64,000 nucleotides of DNA from Rubrivivax sp. (GTDB taxonomy: Bacteria; Pseudomonadota; Gammaproteobacteria; Burkholderiales; Burkholderiaceae_C). The stretch lies in NCBI GenBank assembly GCA_027484825.1, contig JAIXSE010000001.1, forward strand, positions 1-64,000, written 5' to 3'. The position numbers and the translations under genes were made by a program. Position 1 is the stretch's first letter. Each line of letters starts with the position of its first letter. The notes beneath the pieces were generated by a model. It made no database searches. It had not been told where the DNA came from and was given only the letters and a program-made list of their open reading frames with translations. Shown here one piece after another: positions 45,625 to 53,250 of the stretch.

Positions 45625-47073
45625 TCACAGGGCTGCGATCCGCTCGCGCGCCAGGTGGCCCACCAGCGCCAAGGCGGCGCGACGTGTTGAATCCAGCGCA
45701 TGGGCGGCGGTCAGTCGCAGGCAGTTTTCATAGGCGCGCCCCTGTGTGAACACCGTGCCGGGCACGAAGCTGATGCCATGCAGCCGGGCCTCGGCCAGCA
45801 GGTGCTGAGCGCTGAGTCCCTGCGGCAGCGTCACCCAGAGCGGATGCCCCGCATGGCTGCGTTGCACGCGGGTTCCCGCCGGAAAGTCCTCCAGCACGGC
45901 GGCGGTCCACCGGTCGATGCGCCGCAGCAGTTCGCGCCGTAGTCGCCGCAGATGGCGATCCGCATCCTCGCTGCCCAGAAAGTCCGCCAACACCTGGTCG
46001 TGCAGCCCCGGGAGCAATTCGCCGTGCACTGCACGCGCCGCCATCAGCTGCACCCGATGCCGTCCGCTGGCCACCCATCCCACCTGCAGGCCGATGCCCG
46101 TCACACAGGCGGTGCTGCCGCAATGCAGCACGCGGTCGGCCTCGTCCAGGGCCTTGAGCAGCGGTGGTGCATCGGGGCGCAGGGTCAGCGCGCCGAGGAG
46201 ATCGCATTCCATCAGCGGCAGCGCCTCCCGGGTGCATAGCGCCACCAAGGAACGGCAGGCCGCTTCGTCCCACTGCACGCCTCGCAGCGCGGAGGTAGCC
46301 AGATCCACGATGCAGCAGACCGGACGATCCGCCTGGATGCGAGCGTCCAGGTCCGCAACGATCTGCGCGGCGGTGATCGCAGCGTCGGAATGGCCGTCCG
46401 TCAGACCCAGTTCCAGCACCCGATGACCGCGCGCTTGCAGCAGTTCCAGCAGCCGCAGGGGCACCGGGGTTGTCACCGCCACGGCATCCCCGGGTTGGGT
46501 CAGCGCCTCCAGGCACAGCGCCAGCGCCTCCCCTTCGCCACTGGTGGCGACCAGGTCGGTCTCCTGCACCTCACAGCCTCGGCGTCGCAGACTTTGGGCC
46601 AGTTGTTGCCTCAAGCGGCTGGACCCGGCCACCCATCCGCGCCCCAGCGCGGCGTCATCGCGCAGATGGTGGCGGGTCCATCGGCGCAGAGCCGGCAGCG
46701 GCAGCAGATCATCCGGCAGGCCCAGATGCCCCAGTGACAGTTGACCGTCCCGAAGGGCCGCAAGCGCCATGAGCCGCTCCCGCCGTGCATCCAGCGCCTC
46801 CGGCGTGACCGGCGATCCGCTGGGCACGATCGCCTCGGGACGCGCGCAGGAGAAGAAGCCGAGCCTGGCCCGCGCCTCGATCAGGCCCGCGTCTTCGAGC
46901 CGATGCAAGGCATGGGTCACCGTTGACAGGCTGGCGGCATGCGTCTGGCAGAGCTCACGCACCGAGGGCAGTCGCGAGCCGGGAGGGAAGCATCCGTCAC
47001 GAAGGGATTGCGCCAGGTGCTCGGCCAGCGCCTGATAGCGGAAGGAGGCAGGGACGCGATCGGAGGGGCGCAA
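45625..47073 (-). CDS. MocR-type GntR regulator with degenerate aminotransferase domain
   Basis: A 482-residue protein: an N-terminal GntR winged helix (about 10-75, SRLPSVRELCQTH and STVTHALHRLEDAGLI) and a large fold-type I aminotransferase-like domain. At the position of the PLP Schiff-base lysine in the SFSK motif this protein reads GSTACVTG, with Cys323 in place of Lys. The Asp-Tyr/Asn cofactor contacts also look altered (MECDLLGAL). It should not bind PLP covalently and may sense another ligand. It is divergent from the MFS gene across a region with repeated CGATAC boxes, so the transporter is its probable target. Confidence 0.88.
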   Translation of the reverse strand: MRPSDRVPASFRYQALAEHLAQSLRDGCFPPGSRLPSVRELCQTHAASLSTVTHALHRLEDAGLIEARARLGFFSCARPEAIVPSGSPVTPEALDARRERLMALAALRDGQLSLGHLGLPDDLLPLPALRRWTRHHLRDDAALGRGWVAGSSRLRQQLAQSLRRRGCEVQETDLVATSGEGEALALCLEALTQPGDAVAVTTPVPLRLLELLQARGHRVLELGLTDGHSDAAITAAQIVADLDARIQADRPVCCIVDLATSALRGVQWDEAACRSLVALCTREALPLMECDLLGALTLRPDAPPLLKALDEADRVLHCGSTACVTGIGLQVGWVASGRHRVQLMAARAVHGELLPGLHDQVLADFLGSEDADRHLRRLRRELLRRIDRWTAAVLEDFPAGTRVQRSHAGHPLWVTLPQGLSAQHLLAEARLHGISFVPGTVFTQGRAYENCLRLTAAHALDSTRRAALALVGHLARERIAAL

Positions 47074-47104
47074 GAGAAATGGGCAGGGGTCGAGAGGTCC
47101 GCAA

Positions 47105-47239
47105 CGATACCGCGTCGGCCCGTGTCTGGATCGATACAGAGACGCTCGGTGCGGAGCGATACAGCGAGTCGAAGGGCTGCTGATGCGAGTGAAGTGTGAA
47201 TCCGAAGCGTGAGTCCGAACCGCGGCTTCTGTATCGATC
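47105..47239. promoter_or_regulatory. Repeated CGATACAG boxes, putative MocR operators
   Basis: CGATAC occurs at 47105, CGATACAG at 47133 and 47157, and the reverse complement lies at 47229-47239. GATCGATACAG (47129-47139) and CTGTATCGATC (47229-47239) are a perfect 11-bp inverted pair. The boxes fill the divergent region between the MocR gene and the MFS gene. Direct repeats a few turns apart are typical MocR/GabR targets. Confidence 0.65.
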
Positions 47240-47318
47240 GGAGCGGGGGGCGTCTGGCTCTGCCGCCTCGGCGCACCCGTCCCTAGAGTGGCTGTTCGTT
47301 CCCTTCGAGGCCTTCACG

Positions 47319-48746
47319 ATGCCCCTCGCACCTGCCCTGTCCGCCGCGTGGCGGTCCTTCCGTTCCCTCCCCCGCTCCGCCCGGGCGCTGCTGACGCTTG
47401 AACTGTTCAGCGCCAGCGCCTCGGGCCTTGGACAGACCGCCGTGCTTGCCTGGTTGGCCGCGCGGGGTGGACCCGGGGCGCTGGTGACCTTCAGTGCCTG
47501 GCTGGCCGTGACCACCCTCGTGGGCCTGCCGGCCTTGTCCCCGCTCGGGGACCGCTTCGCCAAGGCTCGGTTGATGCGCTGGGGATACCTCGGCCTGATG
47601 CTGCTCGCGCTGGCGCAGGGGCTGCTGGCCTGGGTCGGGCTGCTCAGCCTGAGGACGCTGGTGCTCACGGGCGCACTGGGCGCGGTGGCACAGGCCGTCA
47701 TCCAACCCGCGCAGGCAGCGCTGCTGCCGGAGCGGGTGCCGCCGGATGAGCTGTCGCGGGCCATCCGTCTGCGGCGGGGTTGGCAAGCCGTGGGCGGGCT
47801 GAGCGGACCGCTGCTGACCGGGCTTGCCTTGGCCTGCGGTCCGATGGAAGCGGCGATGGTGCTGCATGCCGCCGTAGCCGCCATGGCGGCGGTTGCGTCA
47901 TTGGCGGTCCTTGCGGCCATTGCTGCCCTGGCGCCCGACGGCGCGGTGGCGAGCACCTCAGGCGCTACGTCCTCGACCGGCCTCACGACCACTGGCCTCA
48001 CGCCCACCGGCCACCGGCGGCGCTGGCTCGACCTCGTCCGGGCGGGTTGGCGCGCCAAGTGGCGCGTGCGGGTGGACCGCTGGTGGACGATCTGCGGTGC
48101 GCTGATGATGGTGTTCTACGGCCCGGCGGTCGGATTACTGCTGCCCTTGCGACTGCAGGCCCTGCACGCTTCGACGGCATGGTTGGGCCTGTGTCAGGCG
48201 GCGCTTGCGGTGGGGGTGCTGATCGGTGTGCTGGGGGCCGCCGAGCGCCTGATCCAGCGCCTGGGGCGTCACCGCGCCATGATGGCGGCCGTGGTCGTCT
48301 GTGGCCTGTGCCTGTGCGCCCTGTCGGCCTGCGGCCATCCTGCCCTGATGGCAGGCCTGCTGGCACTGGTCGGGGCCTGCACCTCCATCACCCAGTTGAC
48401 CGGCCAGACCCTGCGGGCCCTGGCCATCCCGGAGGACTTCCGTTCCCGCATGGCCGCAGCCCAGCTCACCATCACGTCGTTGGCGGCCACTGCCGCGCCG
48501 ATGCTGGCCGGCGGTATGCTGCTGCAGTGGCGGGTGGAGACGGTCTATGCGCTGCAGGGGGCGGCATTCCTGGGCGCCGGCCTGATGCTGTTGGCCGTGC
48601 CTGGCCTGCGGCGCTTGCTGGGCCTCTCTCCCGCCGATGCGGTGGGCTGGTATGAGCGCCAGTATCCGCAGGCCTTCCATCGCCCGGCCACGGAGCCGAC
48701 GGCTTCACGAAACCGTCACCCGGCCCCTGAATCATCGGCCGTTTGA
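47319..48746 (+). CDS. Major facilitator superfamily transporter
   Basis: A 475-residue polytopic protein with about 10-12 hydrophobic helices, the MFS loop 2-3 region SPLGDRFAKARLMRW and a central hydrophilic Ser/Thr/Gly-rich linker (about 215-245). It resembles drug- or metabolite-efflux MFS proteins of the EntS/enterobactin-exporter-like type (ALLPERVPPDELSRA motif). Substrate unknown. The ATG at 47319 has GAGG about 9 nt upstream; an in-frame start at 47196 would cover the operator boxes. Probably controlled by the divergent MocR protein. Confidence 0.88.
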   Translation: MPLAPALSAAWRSFRSLPRSARALLTLELFSASASGLGQTAVLAWLAARGGPGALVTFSAWLAVTTLVGLPALSPLGDRFAKARLMRWGYLGLMLLALAQGLLAWVGLLSLRTLVLTGALGAVAQAVIQPAQAALLPERVPPDELSRAIRLRRGWQAVGGLSGPLLTGLALACGPMEAAMVLHAAVAAMAAVASLAVLAAIAALAPDGAVASTSGATSSTGLTTTGLTPTGHRRRWLDLVRAGWRAKWRVRVDRWWTICGALMMVFYGPAVGLLLPLRLQALHASTAWLGLCQAALAVGVLIGVLGAAERLIQRLGRHRAMMAAVVVCGLCLCALSACGHPALMAGLLALVGACTSITQLTGQTLRALAIPEDFRSRMAAAQLTITSLAATAAPMLAGGMLLQWRVETVYALQGAAFLGAGLMLLAVPGLRRLLGLSPADAVGWYERQYPQAFHRPATEPTASRNRHPAPESSAV

Positions 48747-48768
48747 CACACAGGACCAAGGCGGGACC

Positions 48769-49752
48769 ATGAGCGGCAGTTCAAAGGAAGATCGGGGCGA
48801 GGCGCCCACCAGTCAAGCGGCAGAGCCCCCCACCAACCGGCTGGAGCGGGACGAACAGGACCTGGTCGCCCGCATCCGTCGCGACCTGCTGGACGGCTAT
48901 GACGAAGAGCTGGAACTTGAGATCGAGGACCGCGCCGTCGATCAAGCACTGCTCTCACTCGACGCGCATGGCGAAGAAGCCAGCGAACGCCTGTCGTATT
49001 TCAAGCATCTCTTCCGCCTGCAGCGCGAGCTGGTCAAGCTGCAGGACTGGGTGCAGCACACCGGCGAAAAGGTGGTGATCTTGTTCGAGGGGCGCGATGC
49101 CGCCGGCAAGGGGGGCGCCATCAAGCGCATCACCCAGCGGCTCAACCCGCGCGTCTGCCGCGTGGTGGCGCTGCCCGCTCCCAACGACCGCGAGCGCACT
49201 CAGTGGTACTTCCAGCGCTATGTGCCGCACCTGCCCGCAGCCGGAGAGATCGTGCTGTTCGACCGCAGTTGGTACAACCGCGCCGGCGTGGAGCGGGTGA
49301 TGGGTTTTTGCACCGAGAGCGACGTTGAAGAATTCTTCCGTTCCGTGCCCGAGTTTGAACGCATGCTGGTGCGGTCCGGCATCCGGCTGATCAAGTACTG
49401 GTTCTCCATCAGCGATGAAGAGCAGCACCTGCGCTTTCTCGGCCGTATCCACGACCCGCTCAAGCAGTGGAAGCTCTCACCGATGGACCTGGAATCACGC
49501 CGACGCTGGGAGGACTACACCCGCGCGAAGGAGCTGATGCTGGAGCGCACCCACATTCCCGAAGCGCCCTGGTGGGTGGTGGCGGCGGACGACAAGAAGC
49601 GCGCCCGGCTCAATTGCATCCAGCATCTGCTGGACCATTTTGAGTATCAGGAGGTGATGCGGCCCGAGGTGCACCTGCCCGAACGGGAGCGGCATGCCGA
49701 CTACTCGCGGCAGCCGGTGGCGCCGTCGATGTTCGTGCCGGAGCGGTTCTAG
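48769..49752 (+). CDS. ppk2: Polyphosphate kinase 2
   Basis: A 327-residue PPK2 family enzyme transferring phosphate between polyphosphate and nucleoside di- or triphosphates. Walker A is GRDAAGKGG with Lys114, Walker B-like FDRSWYNRAG begins at 164, and a lid region ERTQWYFQRYVPHLP follows Walker A. Length and an acidic N-terminal extension (1-70) fit the single-domain class I type. It begins 22 bp after the MFS gene and may be co-transcribed. All key residues are present. Confidence 0.95.
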   Translation: MSGSSKEDRGEAPTSQAAEPPTNRLERDEQDLVARIRRDLLDGYDEELELEIEDRAVDQALLSLDAHGEEASERLSYFKHLFRLQRELVKLQDWVQHTGEKVVILFEGRDAAGKGGAIKRITQRLNPRVCRVVALPAPNDRERTQWYFQRYVPHLPAAGEIVLFDRSWYNRAGVERVMGFCTESDVEEFFRSVPEFERMLVRSGIRLIKYWFSISDEEQHLRFLGRIHDPLKQWKLSPMDLESRRRWEDYTRAKELMLERTHIPEAPWWVVAADDKKRARLNCIQHLLDHFEYQEVMRPEVHLPERERHADYSRQPVAPSMFVPERF

Positions 49753-49810
49753 ACCGGCCCGTCGTCCGCTCGCCGTTTCAGGTGCGCCCTGGAGCCCCGG
49801 TCCGCCCGTT

Positions 49811-50023
49811 TCAGGCCCGGGCTTCAAGCGCCATCTGGCGCTCCAGTACCGCGCCCAGCAGACGGGCGGCACCGGCGCCATGGTCCAGCCCGGTGCGGGC
49901 CAGCGCAGCCTTGAGTTCATCCAGCAGCGGCTGGGATGCGCAGTGCTCAATCATGCCGAGGGCGCCGTCGAAGTCGCCGTTCTCCACATGCGCGATGACT
50001 TGGGTACTCCAGTTCTTGTCCAT
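49811..50023 (-). CDS. Small hypothetical protein
   Basis: A 70-residue, helical, Ala/Leu-rich protein. It has no signal peptide, and its single Cys is in EHCAS. The ATG at 50023 is the natural start; the longer frame to 50248 is Arg/Pro-rich and not protein-like. It lies in convergent position to ppk2 and divergent to the TPR gene. No family recognised. Confidence 0.55.
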   Translation of the reverse strand: MDKNWSTQVIAHVENGDFDGALGMIEHCASQPLLDELKAALARTGLDHGAGAARLLGAVLERQMALEARA

Positions 50024-50172
50024 GGTGATTCGCTTTCTGTTGAGGGGATCCGGTCGGGAACGCGACCGCCTCCCAGGCGGGCCTTTGGGCAAACGGCGTG
50101 CCGCAGGGCCTCGGTGCATCCAGTCTGCGGGCCTGGGGGACTGCGCCTGCGCCTGACTGGCCGCACTTCCTC

Positions 50173-50188
50173 TTGTCCTACAAGACAA
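50173..50188. promoter_or_regulatory. Small palindrome in a divergent promoter region
   Basis: TTGTC (50173-50177) and GACAA (50184-50188) flank a 6-nt centre, 78 bp before the TPR gene. The symmetry suggests a possible operator; the binding protein is unknown. Confidence 0.3.
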
Positions 50189-50265
50189 CACCGCCTTCGC
50201 TGGCAGTCCAGGTGGACGCGGCCAGATACCGTCTGGGCAATTCCACACGACCTCAAAGCCGCATC

Positions 50266-50880
50266 ATGAACGCCCAAGCCCGCGCCGATCACCCTTCCTC
50301 CGCTTCGACGTCCGCTCATGCTGGCACTCATGCTGGCGTCCATGCGGCCAATGCCGACGACGTGGCTGCGGGACGGGTGCTGATGCCAGTGTGCTTCCGA
50401 GCCGAGGATGTGCAGGCCATGGGGCTGGCCCGTCGCTGGAGCGACGCGGCGATGCAGGAACTGCAAGACCTGGCTCGCCTGACCGATCCGGTGGATGAGG
50501 AAGCGGCGGAAGCTGCGCTGCGTCAGGCGATTGCAGAGAATCCGTGCGAGGTGCAGGCCTTCTCCGACCTGACCGCGCTGCTCAGCCGCCAAGGGCGGCA
50601 TGACGACGCCCTGGAAGTCGTTGATCAGGCACTGGGCTGGTGCAGCGACGTGGCGGTGCTGCAATTGCAGGCCGGTCGCGTGTTGTCCGCTGCCGGACGC
50701 AGTGCGCAGGCCATCGAGGCTTATCACCGCGCGTTGGCGCTGGAGCCGACACTGGTCGATGCGCACTATGCGCTGGGCCTGCTGTATGAGGACATCGGGG
50801 AGCCGCGCCGCTCGGCACGTCACTTCCGCGCTTGCAGCGGGGCGATGCAAGCGCCGGTGGGGGCGAGTCGGGTCAGCTGA
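50266..50880 (+). CDS. Tetratricopeptide-repeat protein
   Basis: A 204-residue protein: a His/Ala/Ser-rich leader (about 1-35), then helical repeats of TPR character near residues 80-190 (for example AIEAYHRALALEPTLVDAHYALGLLYED). No signal peptide or membrane helix, so a cytosolic scaffold is expected. The ATG at 50266 is where the sequence becomes protein-like; no clear ribosome-binding site. Its 3' end is 6 bp from the convergent DUF4130 gene. Confidence 0.75.
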   Translation: MNAQARADHPSSASTSAHAGTHAGVHAANADDVAAGRVLMPVCFRAEDVQAMGLARRWSDAAMQELQDLARLTDPVDEEAAEAALRQAIAENPCEVQAFSDLTALLSRQGRHDDALEVVDQALGWCSDVAVLQLQAGRVLSAAGRSAQAIEAYHRALALEPTLVDAHYALGLLYEDIGEPRRSARHFRACSGAMQAPVGASRVS

Positions 50881-50886
50881 TCGCGC

Positions 50887-51738
50887 TCACCCGCCGTCGC
50901 GCTCCACAGGACGCATCGGCCGGATCCTGCGAGGCTCCGTCGCCTCCGCCGCCAGCATGCCGCTCGTGCGCTCATTGGCTTGTGCAATCAGCGGCTCGAT
51001 CAGCGCCGCTTCCGGCAGATTGGCCCAGTATCGACGCGGCATTTCCTTCTCCATCATCGCCACCTTCAGCCGCGCCGGATTGAAGATGCTGCGGTAGTAG
51101 GTGAGCCAGAGCTCGGCCCCGGCATCCATCGGCGGCACGTCCTCGCGCCGACCGGCCGGTCCGGTGCTGAGCGACTGCCCATCCCAGGACAAGGTGCAGC
51201 GCGGCGTCAGGATGGCCCAGCGCATGTTGGCGAAGCGTCGCGCAAAGAAGGGGGCCGCTGCCTCCTCGACAAAGTGGGCCGGCTCGAACCAGGCGAGGTA
51301 CTGCTCCCCTTGATCGTCCTGCACCGGGAAAAAGCGCACGAAGGCATGCATCTTGTGGATGGCCCGGCGCACGTCGCGGGCCATGTGATCGGCCCGACGG
51401 CGCTCGGGATCGAGCGTGTCCATCCACACCGAGGGTGACTGCTTCAGTCGCCACAGCAGGCGGTACATCAGCGCAAAACGCTGGGGGTCGGTGTGCAGCA
51501 GGGCGGCATCGCACAGCCGCACAAAGCCGGCGGGGACGGTGAAGCGCGGCGCAGCCGCCGTGGCGGGGGTCGCTGGCGTGGTTATGTCCTCCGTCTGCGT
51601 GCCGCTGAACAGGTCGTCCGCCTGCTCGTCCGTGGCCCAGACCACCTGGTCGGGCGGGACTTCGGCCGCCACCAGTGCCCGCGCCTGGCGACGAAAGCCG
51701 GCCACGTCGGCCGGCCCTTGCAGGACCACGCGCCTCAT
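50887..51738 (-). CDS. DUF4130 / TIGR03915-type putative DNA-repair protein
   Basis: A 283-residue protein matching the DUF4130 domain, which in UdgX-type proteins precedes a uracil-DNA glycosylase domain. Diagnostic stretches are MRWAILTPRCTLSWDG, LWLTYYRSIFNPARLKV and MPRRYWANLPEA near the C-terminus. The glycosylase half is absent: the protein stops shortly after the linker. The ATG overlaps the stop codon of the upstream radical SAM gene by 4 nt, indicating coupled translation. The pair is a known partnership in bacteria, predicted to act in DNA repair or modification; the reaction is unknown. Confidence 0.88.
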   Translation of the reverse strand: MRRVVLQGPADVAGFRRQARALVAAEVPPDQVVWATDEQADDLFSGTQTEDITTPATPATAAAPRFTVPAGFVRLCDAALLHTDPQRFALMYRLLWRLKQSPSVWMDTLDPERRRADHMARDVRRAIHKMHAFVRFFPVQDDQGEQYLAWFEPAHFVEEAAAPFFARRFANMRWAILTPRCTLSWDGQSLSTGPAGRREDVPPMDAGAELWLTYYRSIFNPARLKVAMMEKEMPRRYWANLPEAALIEPLIAQANERTSGMLAAEATEPRRIRPMRPVERDGG

Positions 51739-53069
51739 GCGAAGAGGCCCAGTTGGACCGGTGCCTGGGCCTGGGCCTGGGCTTGGACTCGAACTTGAAC
51801 TTGTGGCTGAGGCTGTGCCTGGATCGCCGGAGCCGCCCACTGCCGCAGCAGATGCTCCCCCACGTCGCCGCGTGGCCGGTGGCCATCCACTTCCACAAAC
51901 GGCAGCACCTTGCGCAGCCCCACCTTCATCTGCTGCAGGTCTTCGGCACGGATGCGGCGCAGACGCCGCGCCTGCAGCAGCTTGCCCACCGACTCCACCC
52001 CCAGGCCCGGCACGCGCAGCAGCAACTCCTTGGGCGCCGCATTCAGGTCCACCGGGAACCGCTCCGGATGCGCGAGCGCCCAAGCGAGTTTGGGGTCCAC
52101 ATCCAGGCGCAGCAGGCCGGTCCCGTCGTCCACGATTTCCTCGTGGCCGAAGCCGTAGAAGCGCATCAGCCAGTCCGCCTGATAGAGCCGGTGCTCCCGC
52201 ACCAGCGGTGGCGCCTGCAACGGCAAGGCCCGGGACGCATCCGGAATGGGACTGAAGGCCGAGTAGTAGACACGCCGCATGCGGTAGGTGCTGTAGAGCG
52301 TGGAGCTGCTGCGGAGAATGCTGCGGTCATCGCTCCCATCGGCGCCCACGATCATCTGGGTGCTCTGCCCCGCTGGCGCAAAGCGCGGCGGCTTGGCGGG
52401 CCGAGCGGCCGCGCCGGGAATGACGCGGATGGGCACGGCGGCGGCAGACTTGCGCGCCTCCTTGGCATCGTCGATGTGCAGCTTGAGCCGGCCCATTGAG
52501 CGGCGGATGGCCACCCCGTCTTTCTCCGGGGCCAGTTGTTGCAGACCCTGCTCGGTCGGTAGTTCGACATTGATGCTCAGGCGGTCCGCATACCGGCCGG
52601 CGCGCTGCAGCAATTCCTCGCTGGCGTCAGGAATGGTCTTGAGGTGGATGTAGCCGCGAAAGTCGTGCTCTTCCCGAAGCACCCGGGCCACCTCGACCAC
52701 CTGCTCCATCGTGTAATCCGGGCTCTTGACGATGCCGCTGCTGAGGAACAGTCCTTCGATGTAGTTGCGGCGATAGAAATCCAGCGTCAGCGCCACCACT
52801 TCCTCCACCCGGAAGCGGGCCCGGGCCACATTGCTGGAGGCCCGGTTCACGCAATAGAGGCAGTCGTACTGACAGTGATTGGTCAGCAGAATCTTGAGCA
52901 GCGAAATGCAGCGGCCATCCGGCGCATAGCTGTGGCAGATGCCCATGCCTTCGGTGGATCCGATGCCCTTGCCCTTGGACGAATCGCGTTTGTCGGTGCC
53001 GCTGGAGGCACAGGAAGCGTCGTACTTGGCGGCGTCGGCCAGGATGGCCAGCTTGCGTTGGGTGTCCAT
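51735..53069 (-). CDS. Putative DNA modification/repair radical SAM protein with HhH
   Basis: A 444-residue protein of the TIGR03916 type. The radical SAM cluster motif CQYDCLYC has Cys66, Cys70 and Cys73, preceded by a Lys/Ser/Gly-rich leader with two further Cys (20, 45). A SAM-barrel follows, then a helix-hairpin-helix DNA-binding motif near LLLRVPGLGVESVGKLLQAR (about 350-370). The last 30 residues are a Gln/Ala/Val/Pro repeat tail. It is the first gene of the operon with the DUF4130 protein, and a LexA-like site lies 19 bp upstream of its ATG. A DNA-repair role is inferred from these features; substrate unknown. Confidence 0.9.
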   Translation of the reverse strand: MDTQRKLAILADAAKYDASCASSGTDKRDSSKGKGIGSTEGMGICHSYAPDGRCISLLKILLTNHCQYDCLYCVNRASSNVARARFRVEEVVALTLDFYRRNYIEGLFLSSGIVKSPDYTMEQVVEVARVLREEHDFRGYIHLKTIPDASEELLQRAGRYADRLSINVELPTEQGLQQLAPEKDGVAIRRSMGRLKLHIDDAKEARKSAAAVPIRVIPGAAARPAKPPRFAPAGQSTQMIVGADGSDDRSILRSSSTLYSTYRMRRVYYSAFSPIPDASRALPLQAPPLVREHRLYQADWLMRFYGFGHEEIVDDGTGLLRLDVDPKLAWALAHPERFPVDLNAAPKELLLRVPGLGVESVGKLLQARRLRRIRAEDLQQMKVGLRKVLPFVEVDGHRPRGDVGEHLLRQWAAPAIQAQPQPQVQVRVQAQAQAQAPVQLGLFA

Positions 53070-53088
53070 GGGAGTGTTGTCAAAACTG

Positions 53089-53104
53089 CTGGATGAATAT
53101 ACAG
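53089..53104. promoter_or_regulatory. LexA-like SOS box upstream of the radical SAM operon
   Basis: On the minus strand the site reads CTGTATATTCATCCAG, agreeing with the proteobacterial LexA consensus CTGT(AT)4ACAG at 13 of 16 positions and with both CTG/CAG half-sites intact at the correct 10-nt spacing. TATATT inside it could be the -10 hexamer, so repressor and polymerase would compete. It lies 19 bp from the start codon at 53069. Confidence 0.7.
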
Positions 53105-53250
53105 GCTTTGTCAGCTTGTTTGTGGCAGCAGCCCCCGGCGATGTGGGGATTCATCCGCATGTCTCCGCAATGACTCAGCATTCGCGCTGGCAGGCGTGGC
53201 GGTTGCCTGTGCAGAGCTCCCTCATTCCGCTCAACGGTCCCGGTGCCCTC

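Noticed and set aside
51745..51830. Gln/Ala/Val tail of the radical SAM gene considered as a separate repeat element
   Set aside because: It is a codon-level low-complexity tail inside the reading frame and keeps the frame to a normal stop overlapping the next gene.
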